Under the pieces are notes generated by a model, which did no database searches, was not told where the DNA came from, and saw only the letters and a list, made by a program, of their open reading frames with translations. The translations under genes were made by a program, and so were the position numbers. From Polynucleobacter sp. MWH-Berg-3C6 (GTDB lineage: Bacteria > Pseudomonadota > Gammaproteobacteria > Burkholderiales > Burkholderiaceae), in contig NZ_JACVPN010000005.1 in NCBI RefSeq assembly GCF_018881855.1, positions 186,001 through 250,000 of the forward strand: 64,000 nucleotides of DNA, read 5' to 3'. Positions 26,189 to 35,951 of the stretch are shown here, one piece after another. Numbering within the stretch: the stretch's first letter is position 1; the number at the start of each line of letters is the position of its first letter.

Positions 26189-28798
26189 CTAGTTACCCAA
26201 AGCCTTACCAACCACTTCTCGCGTATCTGGAGAAAGGGTTGAGCATGCTGCCACGCGCTCTAGAGCTGCTTTCATCTTATCTTGATAGGGCTGGGCAAAT
26301 AGACGCCAGCGATCCAAGGCCCTTGCCAAGCGTGCTGCAACCTGAGGGTTAATTGGATCCAAAGCTAAAACGCTATCAGCCCAAAACTCATAACCACTGC
26401 CATCCACCTGATGAAAGCTTGCAGGGTTATTGGAGCAGAAGGCATGAATCACACTACGGACTCGATTCGGGTTATTCATCTTAAATGCAGGATGCTCACG
26501 TAATTTCTTGACATCACTCAAGGTGGGCTCAAGACCATCAACAGGTGGGCGACTTGATTGCAATCCAAACCACTTATCAATGACCAAAGCATCATTTGCA
26601 AAGCGTTCATAGAAATCAATTAAGCAGTCTTTTGATTCCTTCGCCCCATGAATCACTAAGCCGGCTAAAGCAGCATAGCGATCAGTCATATTGTCGGCAA
26701 CGCGGTATTGGTTTACTGCCATAGGCGCCCAAACATCCTTGTTGGCTTCGAGCAACATACTGAGGGCCAAGTTCTTGAGGGCACGCTTACCTGAATCGAC
26801 TGCATCAGACTTAAATGGCCCAGGTGTTTGCATTTGCTGATAAAGTGCAGCCCACTCTAATTGCAACTGCTTCGCAATTTCCCTGCGGAAGGCACGGCGG
26901 GCGGCAAAAATTTTCTGCGGATCTACGCTAGCGCACTGTTCGTAAAGATAGGATTCTGCAGGTAAGGTCAAGGCCAGTTCTTTAAAAGCTGGGTCTAGCT
27001 TGGGATCAAGCAATAGCTCACGATAGGCGCTAATTAATCTCTCATCAGGCAAGCGATTGTTCAAAATCATTTGCATCGCTAGTCTCTGAGCAGCCTCCCA
27101 GCGATTAAAAGGATCATCATCAGATGAGAACAGTGTTAAAAGATCGGCTTCACTTTGCTCAAAGTCTAAATGAATCGGGGCTGAGAAGTTTCGATTTATT
27201 GACAGCACCGGGCGCTCAACAATATTGTCAAAAGTCCAGGTTTGATTAGCTTGCGTCAACTCCAATAACTGCTCTACTTGATGATTGTCTTTAGTAATCA
27301 GGCACATTTTCAGCGGAATATGAAAAGGCTTCTTCTCAGGCTGGCCAGTACTTGGGGCACAGCTTTGAGTCAATGTAATTTGATATTGTTTTTTACTTGA
27401 ATCGTAATGCTCTTGAATCTTCACCCGCGGAGTGCCTGCTTGGCTATACCAATTTCTAAATTGGGTAAGGTCTCTACCATTAGCATCCGCCATTGCCATT
27501 AAGAAATCATCGCAGGTGACCGCCTGACCATCATGGCGCTTGAAATACAAATCCATACCCTTACGGAACCCCTCTTTACCGAGTAAGGCCTGATACATAC
27601 GAACTACTTCTGAGCCCTTTTCATACACAGTCACGGTATAGAAGTTACTTATCTCCTGGTATTCATCTGGGCGAATGGGGTGAGCCATCGGACCTGCATC
27701 TTCAGGAAACTGAAGCTGACGTAGCAAGCGGACATCCTCTATGCGCTTTACTGCCCTCCCAGATTCACTACCCATTTGATCGGCAGAAAACTCTTGGTCT
27801 CTAAATACCGTTAGGCCTTCTTTAAGGGATAACTGAAACCAATCTTGGCAAGTGACTCGATTACCAGTCCAATTATGGAAATACTCATGCGCAACAACAC
27901 TTTCAATGTTGGCAAAGTCTGCATCGGTTGCGGTTTCGGGTTGCGCGAGCACAAACTTGGTATTGAAAATATTCAACCCCTTGTTCTCCATCGCTCCCAT
28001 ATTGAAATCACCTACCGCCACAATCATGAAGCGCTCTAAATCCAACTCTAGGCCAAAACGTTTTTCATCCCAATGAATGGAGGCGATCAAGGAATCCATG
28101 GCGTGACGCGTTTTCTTCAGATCATGGGGCTCCACCCAGATCTGCAATAACTTCTTGGCGCCACTACTAGTGGTAATAGTCTCCTCAATACATTCCAACT
28201 TACCAGCGACCAGTGCAAACAGGTAGGATGGCTTTGGAAATGGGTCTTCCCAAGTGGCGCTATGCCAACCATTTGGCAATTTCTCTGTGTTCAAGAGATT
28301 GCCATTGGATAAGAGAACCGGGCACTCAGCTTCACGCGCTCGCAATGTCACGCGATAACGCGCCATCACATCAGGACGATCTAGAAAGTAAGTAATCTTT
28401 CTGAAGCCCTCAGCCTCGCATTGCGTAAAGAAGTTTCCATTCGAAACATACAAGCCCATGAGAGAAGTATTTTTTTCTGGGACACAAACGCAAATGATTT
28501 CAACAATGAATTTATCCCTACCCTCATTTGGCAAGGAATGGATGGTTAAAAATTCAGGGGTAAGCTCAAGGTGACGATGGGCCTCTCCATTAATCCGCAA
28601 ACTCACAAACTCTAATTCTTGGCCCACTAAAACCAAGGGCGCCCCAGCTTCAAAACTCTTGCCTGGCAAGACCTCAATCCGACTTTTCACAATCGTGCGT
28701 GCAGGATCCAAGGCAATATCAAGCTCTACTTGATCAAAGGTGTAAACGGGGGGACGGTATTCGAGCCGACGAAAGCTCTGGGGCAGATCAGTTTTCAT
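26189..28798 (-). CDS. pepN: Aminopeptidase N
   Basis: Zinc metallopeptidase of the M1 family that removes N-terminal residues from peptides in the cytoplasm. The full-length 869-residue protein has the exopeptidase motif GAMEN (around 270) and the zinc site HEYFHNWTGNR (around 303), with the second zinc Glu about 19 residues later in KEGLTVFRDQEF. The long alpha-helical C-terminal region is intact to the stop. The ATG is at 28798. It is convergent with the toxin-antitoxin pair and lies 50 bp downstream of the GDT1-type gene on the same strand. Confidence 0.97.
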   Translation of the reverse strand: MKTDLPQSFRRLEYRPPVYTFDQVELDIALDPARTIVKSRIEVLPGKSFEAGAPLVLVGQELEFVSLRINGEAHRHLELTPEFLTIHSLPNEGRDKFIVEIICVCVPEKNTSLMGLYVSNGNFFTQCEAEGFRKITYFLDRPDVMARYRVTLRAREAECPVLLSNGNLLNTEKLPNGWHSATWEDPFPKPSYLFALVAGKLECIEETITTSSGAKKLLQIWVEPHDLKKTRHAMDSLIASIHWDEKRFGLELDLERFMIVAVGDFNMGAMENKGLNIFNTKFVLAQPETATDADFANIESVVAHEYFHNWTGNRVTCQDWFQLSLKEGLTVFRDQEFSADQMGSESGRAVKRIEDVRLLRQLQFPEDAGPMAHPIRPDEYQEISNFYTVTVYEKGSEVVRMYQALLGKEGFRKGMDLYFKRHDGQAVTCDDFLMAMADANGRDLTQFRNWYSQAGTPRVKIQEHYDSSKKQYQITLTQSCAPSTGQPEKKPFHIPLKMCLITKDNHQVEQLLELTQANQTWTFDNIVERPVLSINRNFSAPIHLDFEQSEADLLTLFSSDDDPFNRWEAAQRLAMQMILNNRLPDERLISAYRELLLDPKLDPAFKELALTLPAESYLYEQCASVDPQKIFAARRAFRREIAKQLQLEWAALYQQMQTPGPFKSDAVDSGKRALKNLALSMLLEANKDVWAPMAVNQYRVADNMTDRYAALAGLVIHGAKESKDCLIDFYERFANDALVIDKWFGLQSSRPPVDGLEPTLSDVKKLREHPAFKMNNPNRVRSVIHAFCSNNPASFHQVDGSGYEFWADSVLALDPINPQVAARLARALDRWRLFAQPYQDKMKAALERVAACSTLSPDTREVVGKALGN

Positions 28799-28848
28799 AG
28801 GTTTATTTTAAGCCTTGGCTAGACTCGCTGCAGGCCGGTCATAGGCCA

Positions 28849-29424
28849 CTAACCCCAGATTAGCGTGGCAATACCAATCGCAATAAAGGTAGCAGCAGCA
28901 ACGGCATGCACCCACTTAATGGGCATACGCTTGGTAAATTTTTGACCAATCCAGACTGCTGGAGCATTTGCCAACATCATCCCCAAGGTGGTGCCAACCG
29001 TTACAGAAAAAACATCTTCATAACGTGCACCTAGAGCAATCGTTGCAATTTGGGTCTTATCCCCCATCTCCGCTAAAAAGAATAGGCCAACGGTTAGCAG
29101 AAATACTTGCCATGCACGATCGGCTACTTTTGATCCGGCCGCATCATCAATATGATCTGGGACAAGGAGCCATAGACCGATACCTAAGAAGCTCAAACCT
29201 AAAATCCATCGCATTTCATCTGGAGAAACTAAAGTGGTTAGCCAGTGCCCCAGTAAAGCTGCACAGGCATGGTTGGCAATGGTGGCAATCAAGATGCCCG
29301 CAATAATTGCTAAGGCTTGTTTGGGGTAGCGTGCAGCCAACATCAAAGAGAGAAGCTGGGTTTTGTCACCCATCTCCGCTAAAGCAACAACACCAGTAGA
29401 AAGAGCTAGAGCAGAAAAATCCAT
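28849..29424 (-). CDS. GDT1/TMEM165 (UPF0016) family cation transporter
   Basis: A 191-residue membrane protein with about six helices in two homologous halves. Each half carries the family motif: ALAEMGDKTQLLSL near residue 15-28 and FLAEMGDKTQIATI near 117-130. Characterised members exchange Mn2+ or Ca2+ for H+, and bacterial ones (MneA type) export manganese. The 106-bp upstream region was searched by eye for a yybP-ykoY manganese riboswitch and none was convincing. It lies on the same strand as ald and pepN. The manganese export role is inferred from the family. Confidence 0.87.
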   Translation of the reverse strand: MDFSALALSTGVVALAEMGDKTQLLSLMLAARYPKQALAIIAGILIATIANHACAALLGHWLTTLVSPDEMRWILGLSFLGIGLWLLVPDHIDDAAGSKVADRAWQVFLLTVGLFFLAEMGDKTQIATIALGARYEDVFSVTVGTTLGMMLANAPAVWIGQKFTKRMPIKWVHAVAAATFIAIGIATLIWG

Positions 29425-29530
29425 AAATCAAGAGAGCCTAGTAAGGGGTCATTAAATAGTGCGCTGAGATCAGTTTAAATCCCTCGGCGGAGTATCTTCT
29501 AGGATCACTCACTAGGCATATGGGATGTGG

Positions 29531-30649
29531 CTAGGCCATAAAGAGCTCCTCAGCCAAGGCAAACTCCAAACCCTGGGCTTGAGCCACGGGCTTGGAGGTC
29601 AATACACCCTTATGCACGCTCAAGCCATTCCGCAAGTGATGATCAAGCGATAACGCTTTCATAACACCTCGATTGGCTAAGGCCTCTATAAACGGATAGG
29701 TAGCGTTTGTTAATGCAAAGGTAGAAGTTCTTGCAACCGCACCAGGCATATTGGCAACACAATAATGCAATACACCATCAACTAAGAAAGTGGGATCAGC
29801 ATGGGTAGTAGGTCTGGAAGTTTCAAAGCACCCGCCCTGATCAATCGCCACATCCACCACTACTGATCCTGGCTTCATCTTTTTCACCATCTCATGTGTC
29901 ACCAACTTTGGTGCTGCACCACCAGGTAGCAGCACTGCACCAATCACTACATCCGCCTCACAAACTTCTTGTTCTATTAATAAGCTATCAGAATAAAAGG
30001 TTCTTACTCGATTGCCGTAAAGCATATCAATCTGACGTAAGCGATCGATGTCACGATCAAAGATACATATATCAGCGCCCATACCGACAGCCATTTGTAA
30101 AGCATTGCGTCCAACAACCCCAGCCCCCAAAATCACAATCTTGGCTGGTGATACACCAGGCACGCCTGCCATCAGTACGCCTAGGCCGCCATGCGTTTTT
30201 TCTAAATGGGAGGCCGCCGCCTGAATCGACATGCGACCAGCCACCTCGCTCATCGGCGCCAATAGTGGCAGAGCCCCATTCATGGCTGTTACCGTTTCAT
30301 AGGCAATACAAGTAGCGCCAGAATCAAGCAATGCCTTGGTCTGGTTTGGATCTGGTGCCAAATGCAGATAAGTGAATAAAATTTGATCCTCGCGGAGCAT
30401 GGCGCATTCTTGTGCTTGAGGCTCCTTGACCTTCACAATCATCCCGGCCTTCTGGAATACTTCTGCCGCACTGTTAATCAGCGAAGCTCCAGCAATTCGA
30501 TAAGACTCATCTGTTAGACCAATCTGCTCACCTGCGCCACGCTGAACTAGGACAGTATGACCTTGTTTGCAAAGCCCGCTGACATTGCCCGGAGTTAACC
30601 CAACCCGGAACTCATTGTTTTTAACTTCTTGAGGCACACCAATAATCAT
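29531..30649 (-). CDS. ald: Alanine dehydrogenase
   Basis: NAD-dependent enzyme interconverting L-alanine with pyruvate and ammonia. The 372-residue protein has the N-terminal family start MIIGVPQEVKNNEFRVGLTP, the catalytic-region block FTYLHLAPD, and a Rossmann fold with ILGAGVVGRNALQMAVGMGA (around 172-191). It is 12 bp downstream of an amino-acid permease gene, so the two probably form a catabolic operon in which imported alanine is deaminated. Regulation by an Lrp/AsnC-type protein is suggested by the palindrome at 32207-32225. Confidence 0.96.
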   Translation of the reverse strand: MIIGVPQEVKNNEFRVGLTPGNVSGLCKQGHTVLVQRGAGEQIGLTDESYRIAGASLINSAAEVFQKAGMIVKVKEPQAQECAMLREDQILFTYLHLAPDPNQTKALLDSGATCIAYETVTAMNGALPLLAPMSEVAGRMSIQAAASHLEKTHGGLGVLMAGVPGVSPAKIVILGAGVVGRNALQMAVGMGADICIFDRDIDRLRQIDMLYGNRVRTFYSDSLLIEQEVCEADVVIGAVLLPGGAAPKLVTHEMVKKMKPGSVVVDVAIDQGGCFETSRPTTHADPTFLVDGVLHYCVANMPGAVARTSTFALTNATYPFIEALANRGVMKALSLDHHLRNGLSVHKGVLTSKPVAQAQGLEFALAEELFMA

Positions 30650-30661
30650 TGCTATCTCCCT

Positions 30662-32044
30662 TTACTTAAATTCACGATTATTTTTTGTTTTATGGTGTAA
30701 GCCAACGATATAAAACATCGCTAGATACACCGCTAATAGGCACGGCCCCAATAACAAAGCGATCCGCGCATCCTCATGAAAACCCATCAGCACAACTACC
30801 AAGAAAATGAATGCCAGAGCAAACCATGAGGAATACGGATACCAAGGGGTGCGATACGCAAGATCAGCTGCTTGAGCTTGAGTTAATGAGCGACGAAATT
30901 GGAGTTGCGTAAACAAAATTGCAATCCATACCATTAAACCCACAAAGGTCACTGCAGCCATGATGTATTGGAATGCCTTATCAGGTACAAAGTAGTTCAA
31001 GACAACGCCTGTCATACAAACTGCAACAGTGACGATCACTGCCCGATGGGGGACGCCGTACTTGGATAGCTTTGCAAACGGGGCTGGAGCATAGCCATTG
31101 CTAGAGAGCGAGTACAAAATTCGACCACCGCTGAAGATCCCAGCGTTGCATGATGAGAGCGCCGCAGTAATCACCACAAAGTTGATCAAGCCGGCCGCTT
31201 CCCGTAAACCGATACGCTCAAACATCACTACAAAGGGGCTACCCTGCTGCCCCACTTCATTCCACGGGAAAATCGCCAGAATGACCAAGATCGCGCCCAT
31301 ATAAAAAATTAAGATGCGCCACGCTAGTGAATCGATCGCCATGGGGATTGTTTTGCGCGGGTTCTCGGCCTCACCAGCAGATAAGCCAATCATCTCAATA
31401 CCAACGTAGGCAAATAAAACCATCTGCAGTGAGAGCAACATACCGCTGATGCCATTCGGAAAAAAGCCGCCGTGTTGCCACAGATTACTTAAACCAATCG
31501 GCTGCCAATCATTGGTAAAACCAAACAAAATCACTGATCCACCGAGAGCAATCATGGCAATAATCGCAACCACTTTAATCAGAGCAAACCAGAATTCAAA
31601 TTCACCGAATACTTTGACAGCAATGAGATTAATTAAGCCCATCATCACAATCGATGACAGCGCCCAAACCCACTGTGGCGTCTCTGGGAACCAAATAGCC
31701 ATATAAATGCCGACCGCAGTGACCTCGGCAATGCCAACCACAACCCAATACGTCCAATAACCCCAGCCGACCATATAGCCTGCCAATGGACCAACATAGT
31801 TATTGGCATAAGCGGCGAAGGATCCAGCGACAGGCTCATGTACCGCCATTTCACCAAGTGCGCGCAATACGATGAAGGCGACAATTCCTGCCAGTAGATA
31901 ACCCAAGAGAATCGACGGTCCAGCAATTTTGATTGCACTTGCTGACCCTAGAAATAAACCAACGCCAATCGTTGACCCTAATGCCATCAAGCGAATGTGT
32001 CTTACTTTGAGATGGCGTTTTAAGCCAGTGTGTTCAGTCTGCAA
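30662..32044 (-). CDS. Amino-acid permease (APC family), probably for alanine
   Basis: A 460-residue, 12-helix transporter of the amino acid/polyamine/organocation family. The first helix has the hallmark GSTIGVGLFLGSASAI, followed by PSILLGYLLAGIV and ALGEMAVHEPVAGSFA. It resembles the CycA/ProY/AnsP group. The immediate partnership with ald points to alanine (L-, D- or both) as substrate; this is inference. A ribosome binding site of the gagg type (minus strand gaaaggaggtct) lies just before the ATG. It is the first gene of the operon, after a 246-bp control region. Confidence 0.9.
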   Translation of the reverse strand: MQTEHTGLKRHLKVRHIRLMALGSTIGVGLFLGSASAIKIAGPSILLGYLLAGIVAFIVLRALGEMAVHEPVAGSFAAYANNYVGPLAGYMVGWGYWTYWVVVGIAEVTAVGIYMAIWFPETPQWVWALSSIVMMGLINLIAVKVFGEFEFWFALIKVVAIIAMIALGGSVILFGFTNDWQPIGLSNLWQHGGFFPNGISGMLLSLQMVLFAYVGIEMIGLSAGEAENPRKTIPMAIDSLAWRILIFYMGAILVILAIFPWNEVGQQGSPFVVMFERIGLREAAGLINFVVITAALSSCNAGIFSGGRILYSLSSNGYAPAPFAKLSKYGVPHRAVIVTVAVCMTGVVLNYFVPDKAFQYIMAAVTFVGLMVWIAILFTQLQFRRSLTQAQAADLAYRTPWYPYSSWFALAFIFLVVVLMGFHEDARIALLLGPCLLAVYLAMFYIVGLHHKTKNNREFK

Positions 32045-32206
32045 AAGAGACCTCCTTTCGATTTGTAGTTGGCTGAGTTACCAACGAGGCAAAGTCTAGG
32101 GAGTGCCTGGCAGATGTACTAGGGGATAAAAATATCTAAAGTGATTAAATATATAAAAGGGGGAATGCTTAAATGAGAAATGTCTTTCAAATCAAGACTA
32201 ATGAAG

Positions 32207-32225
32207 GTCAGAAATTATTTCTGAC
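32207..32225. promoter_or_regulatory. Lrp/AsnC-like palindrome upstream of permease-ald operon
   Basis: gtcagaaat and atttctgac form perfect 9-bp arms around a single central base. The inner 15 bases, cagaaattatttctg, match the E. coli Lrp consensus YAGHAWATTWTDCTR at 13 of 15 positions. It is about 165 bp upstream of the permease ATG. Alanine dehydrogenases are commonly regulated by Lrp/AsnC-family proteins, so an operator is plausible. Confidence 0.55.
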
Positions 32226-32290
32226 TGCAAAAGAATCAGTAATTTCCTACAGGGAATCCCCTTAAGGAATTAGTGCAAACAAAGCTGTAA

Positions 32291-33043
32291 TTAGGCTTGA
32301 GCGGCGATGAGATTCAAAATTTCAGCAGCAGCAGCAAGGCCGCAGGCTGCAGTCACCATCACGGTGGAGCCATAACCAGAGCATGCCAAGCCACCATTAG
32401 CAGCACCAGCTCTAGGCTCATGTGAGTAAACCGCACGAATCCCAATTTTTTTCTTTAGGTTTCTGGAGAGGCCATGATCTTGCCTCAGTCCTTGCCTTAC
32501 TTTTGCCAATAAGGCATCTTGCTCGGTTCGAGAGAGATCATCGCAACGTACCGACGTTGGATCGGATTTACCGCCCGCCGCTCCACACATGACTAAGGCA
32601 CGATTATTTTTGTTTGCCCATACCGATAAAGCAATTTTGGTTTGCACTGAGTCGGTAGCATCCAATACCAGCGCATCATGCGGTATGAGTACATCTAAAT
32701 TTTCTGAAGTTAAAAATTCATCGCAAGGAGTTAATTTGATCTCTGGATTAATTTGCAAAATACGCTGCGTCATCGCTTCGACTTTAGCTTTACCGTACTG
32801 ACCTTCAAGAGCATGCAATTGGCGATTGGTATTACTCTCTGCAATGTGATCAAAGTCCACCAAGACTAGGTGCCCAATTCCAGTTCGAGCTAGTGCCTCA
32901 GCCGCCCAGGAACCGACCCCACCTAATCCAGCTACCAGCACCGTAGCATTGCGAAAACGTTCACGCAGCTCTGGGCCATAGAGCCTAGAGACCCCACCAA
33001 AACGGCGATCTTCCGTACTTTCTTCTATCTTGTCTTCTGCCAT
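32291..33043 (-). CDS. tcdA: tRNA threonylcarbamoyladenosine dehydratase
   Basis: E1-like ATP-dependent enzyme that cyclises t6A37 of ANN-decoding tRNAs to ct6A. I place the start at the ATG at 33043 (250 residues, MAEDKIEE), because the longer frame would overlap pdxH and the family begins shortly before RRFGGVSRLYG. Visible features are the nucleotide-binding loop VAGLGGVGSWAAEALAR, the conserved DFDHIAESNTNRQ, and the C-terminal GGLACSGYGSTVMVTAACG. The gene is divergent from pdxH with only 20 bp between the two start codons. Confidence 0.92.
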   Translation of the reverse strand: MAEDKIEESTEDRRFGGVSRLYGPELRERFRNATVLVAGLGGVGSWAAEALARTGIGHLVLVDFDHIAESNTNRQLHALEGQYGKAKVEAMTQRILQINPEIKLTPCDEFLTSENLDVLIPHDALVLDATDSVQTKIALSVWANKNNRALVMCGAAGGKSDPTSVRCDDLSRTEQDALLAKVRQGLRQDHGLSRNLKKKIGIRAVYSHEPRAGAANGGLACSGYGSTVMVTAACGLAAAAEILNLIAAQA

Positions 33044-33063
33044 AGCTTCTTTATACTGAAAAA

Positions 33064-33699
33064 ATGGACTCCATTGCTCAACTTCGCAAAAACTATACCT
33101 TTGGCCAGCTTTCAGAAACTGATGTTCCAGGCAATCCACTTCCGCTTTTCCAACTTTGGTTTGACCAAGCGGTAAGAGCAGAGTGCCCTGAACCCAATTC
33201 CATGACTTTGGCTACTGCCGATAAAGCCGGAAATCCATCAGCACGTATTGTCTTACTAAAAGGCGCAGACCAAAATGGTTTCACCTTTTTTACCAACTAT
33301 GAGAGCCAAAAAGGCAAAGAATTAGCGATCCGACCTCAAGCTGCACTCCTTTTTCATTGGCATGAATTAGAGCGCCAAGTACGAATTCAAGGAGTTGTAG
33401 AGCGCGTGAGCGCCGCAGAAAGTGATGAATACTTCCATTCTCGTCCTGCAGCATCAAGAATTGGCGCTTGGGCCTCCCCGCAAAGTTCGGCTATTCCAAA
33501 TCGCGAATTTCTAGAAGAAGCTGAGAAACAGTTCAAAGCAGAATTCGGGGATGCCCCACCGCGGCCCGAGCATTGGGGTGGATATCGCTTACGCCCAACT
33601 GAAATTGAATTCTGGCAAGGTCGCCCTTCCAGATTGCATGATCGTATTCACTATAAGTTGAATGGATCGAGCTGGCAGATAAACCGCCTAGCGCCTTAG
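33064..33699 (+). CDS. pdxH: Pyridoxamine 5'-phosphate oxidase
   Basis: FMN enzyme that oxidises pyridoxine- or pyridoxamine-phosphate to pyridoxal 5'-phosphate. The 211-residue protein has [21 protein letters not shown] (FMN region), [14 protein letters not shown] and the C-terminal signature [20 protein letters not shown], all characteristic. The ATG at 33064 has no recognisable ribosome binding site (gaaaaa precedes it), so the transcript may be leaderless or very short. The stop overlaps msrA's stop by 4 bp in convergent orientation. Confidence 0.96.
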   Translation: MDSIAQLRKNYTFGQLSETDVPGNPLPLFQLWFDQAVRAECPEPNSMTLATADKAGNPSARIVLLKGADQNGFTFFTNYESQKGKELAIRPQAALLFHWHELERQVRIQGVVERVSAAESDEYFHSRPAASRIGAWASPQSSAIPNREFLEEAEKQFKAEFGDAPPRPEHWGGYRLRPTEIEFWQGRPSRLHDRIHYKLNGSSWQINRLAP

Positions 33700-34268
33700 G
33701 AATACTGGGGCGATATCAGTGATTTAAATTTCGCTCTGAACTTGGCTAATTTAGGTGCAACGACTGCCCTGCAATAACCTTGATTGGGATGTTGCACAAA
33801 GTAATTCTGGTGATAGTCCTCAGCAGGAAAAATCGTTGGTGCCACATCAATTTGTGTCACTACAGGTCTAGAATAAATTTTAGAATCATCAAGCTCTTTG
33901 ACGACCTCATGCGCAATGTTGGATTGCTCATCGCTATGCGTAAAGATGACTGATCGATATTGAGTGCCATGGTCATTGCCTTGATAGTTCAATGTGGTGG
34001 GATCATGAATTACAAAAAAGATCTCCAATAGATCTCTGAAAGAGATGACCTGGGGATCAAACATAATGTCCACAATCTCTGCGTGTCCAGTAACGCCAGT
34101 GCAAATCGCTTCATACGTAGGGTTCGGTCTAGCACCTCCAGCATATCCAGAAACGACTGATTTAACCCCTGAAATTTGCTGGTAAACAGCCTCAAGGCAC
34201 CAAAAACAGCCGCCGCCCAAGGTGGCACGCTCTAAAGTAGTTTGGTTTTTATCAAAAGTTTCGTTCAT
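33696..34268 (-). CDS. msrA: Peptide methionine sulfoxide reductase A
   Basis: Repairs oxidised methionine (S-sulfoxide) in proteins using thioredoxin. The 190-residue protein has the active site [11 protein letters not shown] with catalytic Cys21, [17 protein letters not shown], and a C-terminal tail after [11 protein letters not shown] that holds a candidate resolving Cys. It starts with ATG at 34268, divergent from the aldehyde dehydrogenase gene. The 3' end is convergent with and overlaps pdxH by 4 bp. Confidence 0.95.
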   Translation of the reverse strand: MNETFDKNQTTLERATLGGGCFWCLEAVYQQISGVKSVVSGYAGGARPNPTYEAICTGVTGHAEIVDIMFDPQVISFRDLLEIFFVIHDPTTLNYQGNDHGTQYRSVIFTHSDEQSNIAHEVVKELDDSKIYSRPVVTQIDVAPTIFPAEDYHQNYFVQHPNQGYCRAVVAPKLAKFRAKFKSLISPQYS

Positions 34269-34316
34269 GGCTTTATCCTAATGCCTTATTTCAATATCTG
34301 CCAACTATCTAAAACT

Positions 34317-35714
34317 ATGAATCGCTTCACCATCCAACTTGATGAGATCAAGGCAGCCTATGCTGCTGAACCAAACCCTAGCCTTGAGGTCAGACTGGAG
34401 CGTATTGGCCGCATCGAGAAGATGATTGAGGCTAATGAAGAGAAGATCTGCAAAGTGCTAACAGCAGACTTTGGGGTTCGTCACCCCATTGAAACGCGCC
34501 TTGCTGAATTTCAGATGGTGTATCAGGCCTGCAAGTACACCCGCAAACATCTCAAAGAATGGATGAAGCCCGTACAGGTAGAAATTCCTTCCTATATGGG
34601 CTCCTCAGATGCATGGGTGCAAAGCCAATCTATTGGTGTTGTTGGAATCATGAGCCCCTGGAACTACCCAGTTCAATTAGCCCTAGTTCCTGCCATTGCT
34701 GCACTTGCTGCAGGCAATCGAGTTTGGCTCAAGCCGTCTGATCGCAGCTCTCGTACTTCCGGATTTTTAGCGGGTTTGATTCAAGAATATTTTCACTCTA
34801 GTGAATTTTGCGTTAGCACGGGCGAGGCTGACGTTGCAGAACAATTCGCTGCGCTTGCGTTTGACCACCTCCTGTTCACCGGCTCAGAAGCCGTTGGTAA
34901 AAAAGTGATGCGCGCTGCTGCCGAAAACCTCACTCCAGTAACACTAGAGCTTGGTGGTAAAACACCGGCGATCATTGATCCAAGCGCCAAACTTCAAGAT
35001 GCGGCCGCTTCTATTGTTTACGGCAAACTACTAAATAGTGGTCAAACTTGCATTGCCCCAGATTACATACTGATGGAGCAAGCTAATCAAACTGCCTTTA
35101 TTCAAGAACTGCAGTCTGCAGCCCAAACTCAATTTAGCAATCCAGAAGAGCTCACAGGCCCAATTGATGACGCCCAGTTGGAATACTGGCAACACTTAGT
35201 TAGCGATGCGGTAGATCGTGGCGCAAGAACTATTCCATTACTCAATAATCCATCTGCAGGTGCAAGACGGTTTGAGCCTGTTGCGCTTGTTGATGTATCA
35301 CCTCAAGCTCGCGTTCTACATGAAGAAATCTTTGGGCCGATTCTTCCAATAGTGACCATTGCAGATACTGCTGCAGCCATTGCTTATGTTAATCATGGAC
35401 CGCGTCCTCTAGCACTCTACTGGTTTGGTAAAGATAAAAAGAATATGCAGCGCGTTCTAGAGGAAACTCACTCTGGTGGCGTCACCATTAATGACACCTT
35501 ATTACACGCCACTGTAGAGACACTGCCATTTGGTGGAATTGGGGCCAGCGGCATGGGCTCGTATCACGGCAAAACAGGCTTTGACACCTTTAGTCATGCA
35601 AAACCCATTTTGGAAGTACGTGGCTTATTGGGCAGCAATCTTCTCAAGGGCACCAAACCAGCTCACCCGCCCTACGGCAAGAAGGTTGAGCGTCTAATAC
35701 GCAGACTAAAGTAA
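34317..35714 (+). CDS. Coniferyl-aldehyde-dehydrogenase-like NAD(P)+ aldehyde dehydrogenase
   Basis: Oxidises an aldehyde to the acid. From the ATG at 34317 it has 465 residues, the size of class-3/coniferyl aldehyde dehydrogenases that lack the long N-terminus. The cofactor/catalytic blocks are SPWNYPVQLALVPAIAALAA, TPVTLELGGKTPAII (catalytic Glu) and LNSGQTCIAPDY (nucleophile Cys245). Upstream in-frame starts at 34242 and 34281 add unconserved residues and lack ribosome binding sites. The substrate is undetermined; membrane-derived or lignin-derived aldehydes are typical for the family. It is monocistronic. Confidence 0.88.
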   Translation: MNRFTIQLDEIKAAYAAEPNPSLEVRLERIGRIEKMIEANEEKICKVLTADFGVRHPIETRLAEFQMVYQACKYTRKHLKEWMKPVQVEIPSYMGSSDAWVQSQSIGVVGIMSPWNYPVQLALVPAIAALAAGNRVWLKPSDRSSRTSGFLAGLIQEYFHSSEFCVSTGEADVAEQFAALAFDHLLFTGSEAVGKKVMRAAAENLTPVTLELGGKTPAIIDPSAKLQDAAASIVYGKLLNSGQTCIAPDYILMEQANQTAFIQELQSAAQTQFSNPEELTGPIDDAQLEYWQHLVSDAVDRGARTIPLLNNPSAGARRFEPVALVDVSPQARVLHEEIFGPILPIVTIADTAAAIAYVNHGPRPLALYWFGKDKKNMQRVLEETHSGGVTINDTLLHATVETLPFGGIGASGMGSYHGKTGFDTFSHAKPILEVRGLLGSNLLKGTKPAHPPYGKKVERLIRRLK

Positions 35715-35866
35715 TTAATTCGGGAAAACCCTTGTAATCACCCTCTCAAACTGTCATAATGGGAGGCTTTTTAAAGCAATTTGATTCATCGCCCCCCAGC
35801 TATATTTCAGCGCTCCGTTTAGAAGTCATAAACACCGAAGTTCATAAAACGCGCTGCCGCCTGTCT

Positions 35867-35943
35867 GATGGTCGATGCCTTTGACCATCGCATCCTATAA
35901 AACCATGGATGCAACATACGGAGACATCCCTTTCAGGGGATGT
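35867..35943 (+). promoter_or_regulatory. Two-hairpin 5' leader of the DEAD-box helicase gene
   Basis: The first inverted repeat is gatggtc (35867-35873) and gaccatc (35883-35889). The second is acatccc (35924-35930) and gggatgt (35937-35943), with a 6-base loop. The second hairpin contains the agggg that would serve as ribosome binding site, so pairing could mask translation. The region upstream to 35715 is otherwise free of genes. Confidence 0.5.
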
Positions 35944-35951
35944 GTAATAGC

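Noticed and set aside
29425-29530. Possible yybP-ykoY manganese riboswitch upstream of the GDT1-type gene
   Set aside because: A ggagta-like piece is visible only on the opposite strand and the paired motifs of the class are missing.
33044-33139. N-terminal extension of tcdA
   Set aside because: It overlaps the pdxH coding region antisense and is not part of the TcdA family; the ATG at 33043 is preferred.
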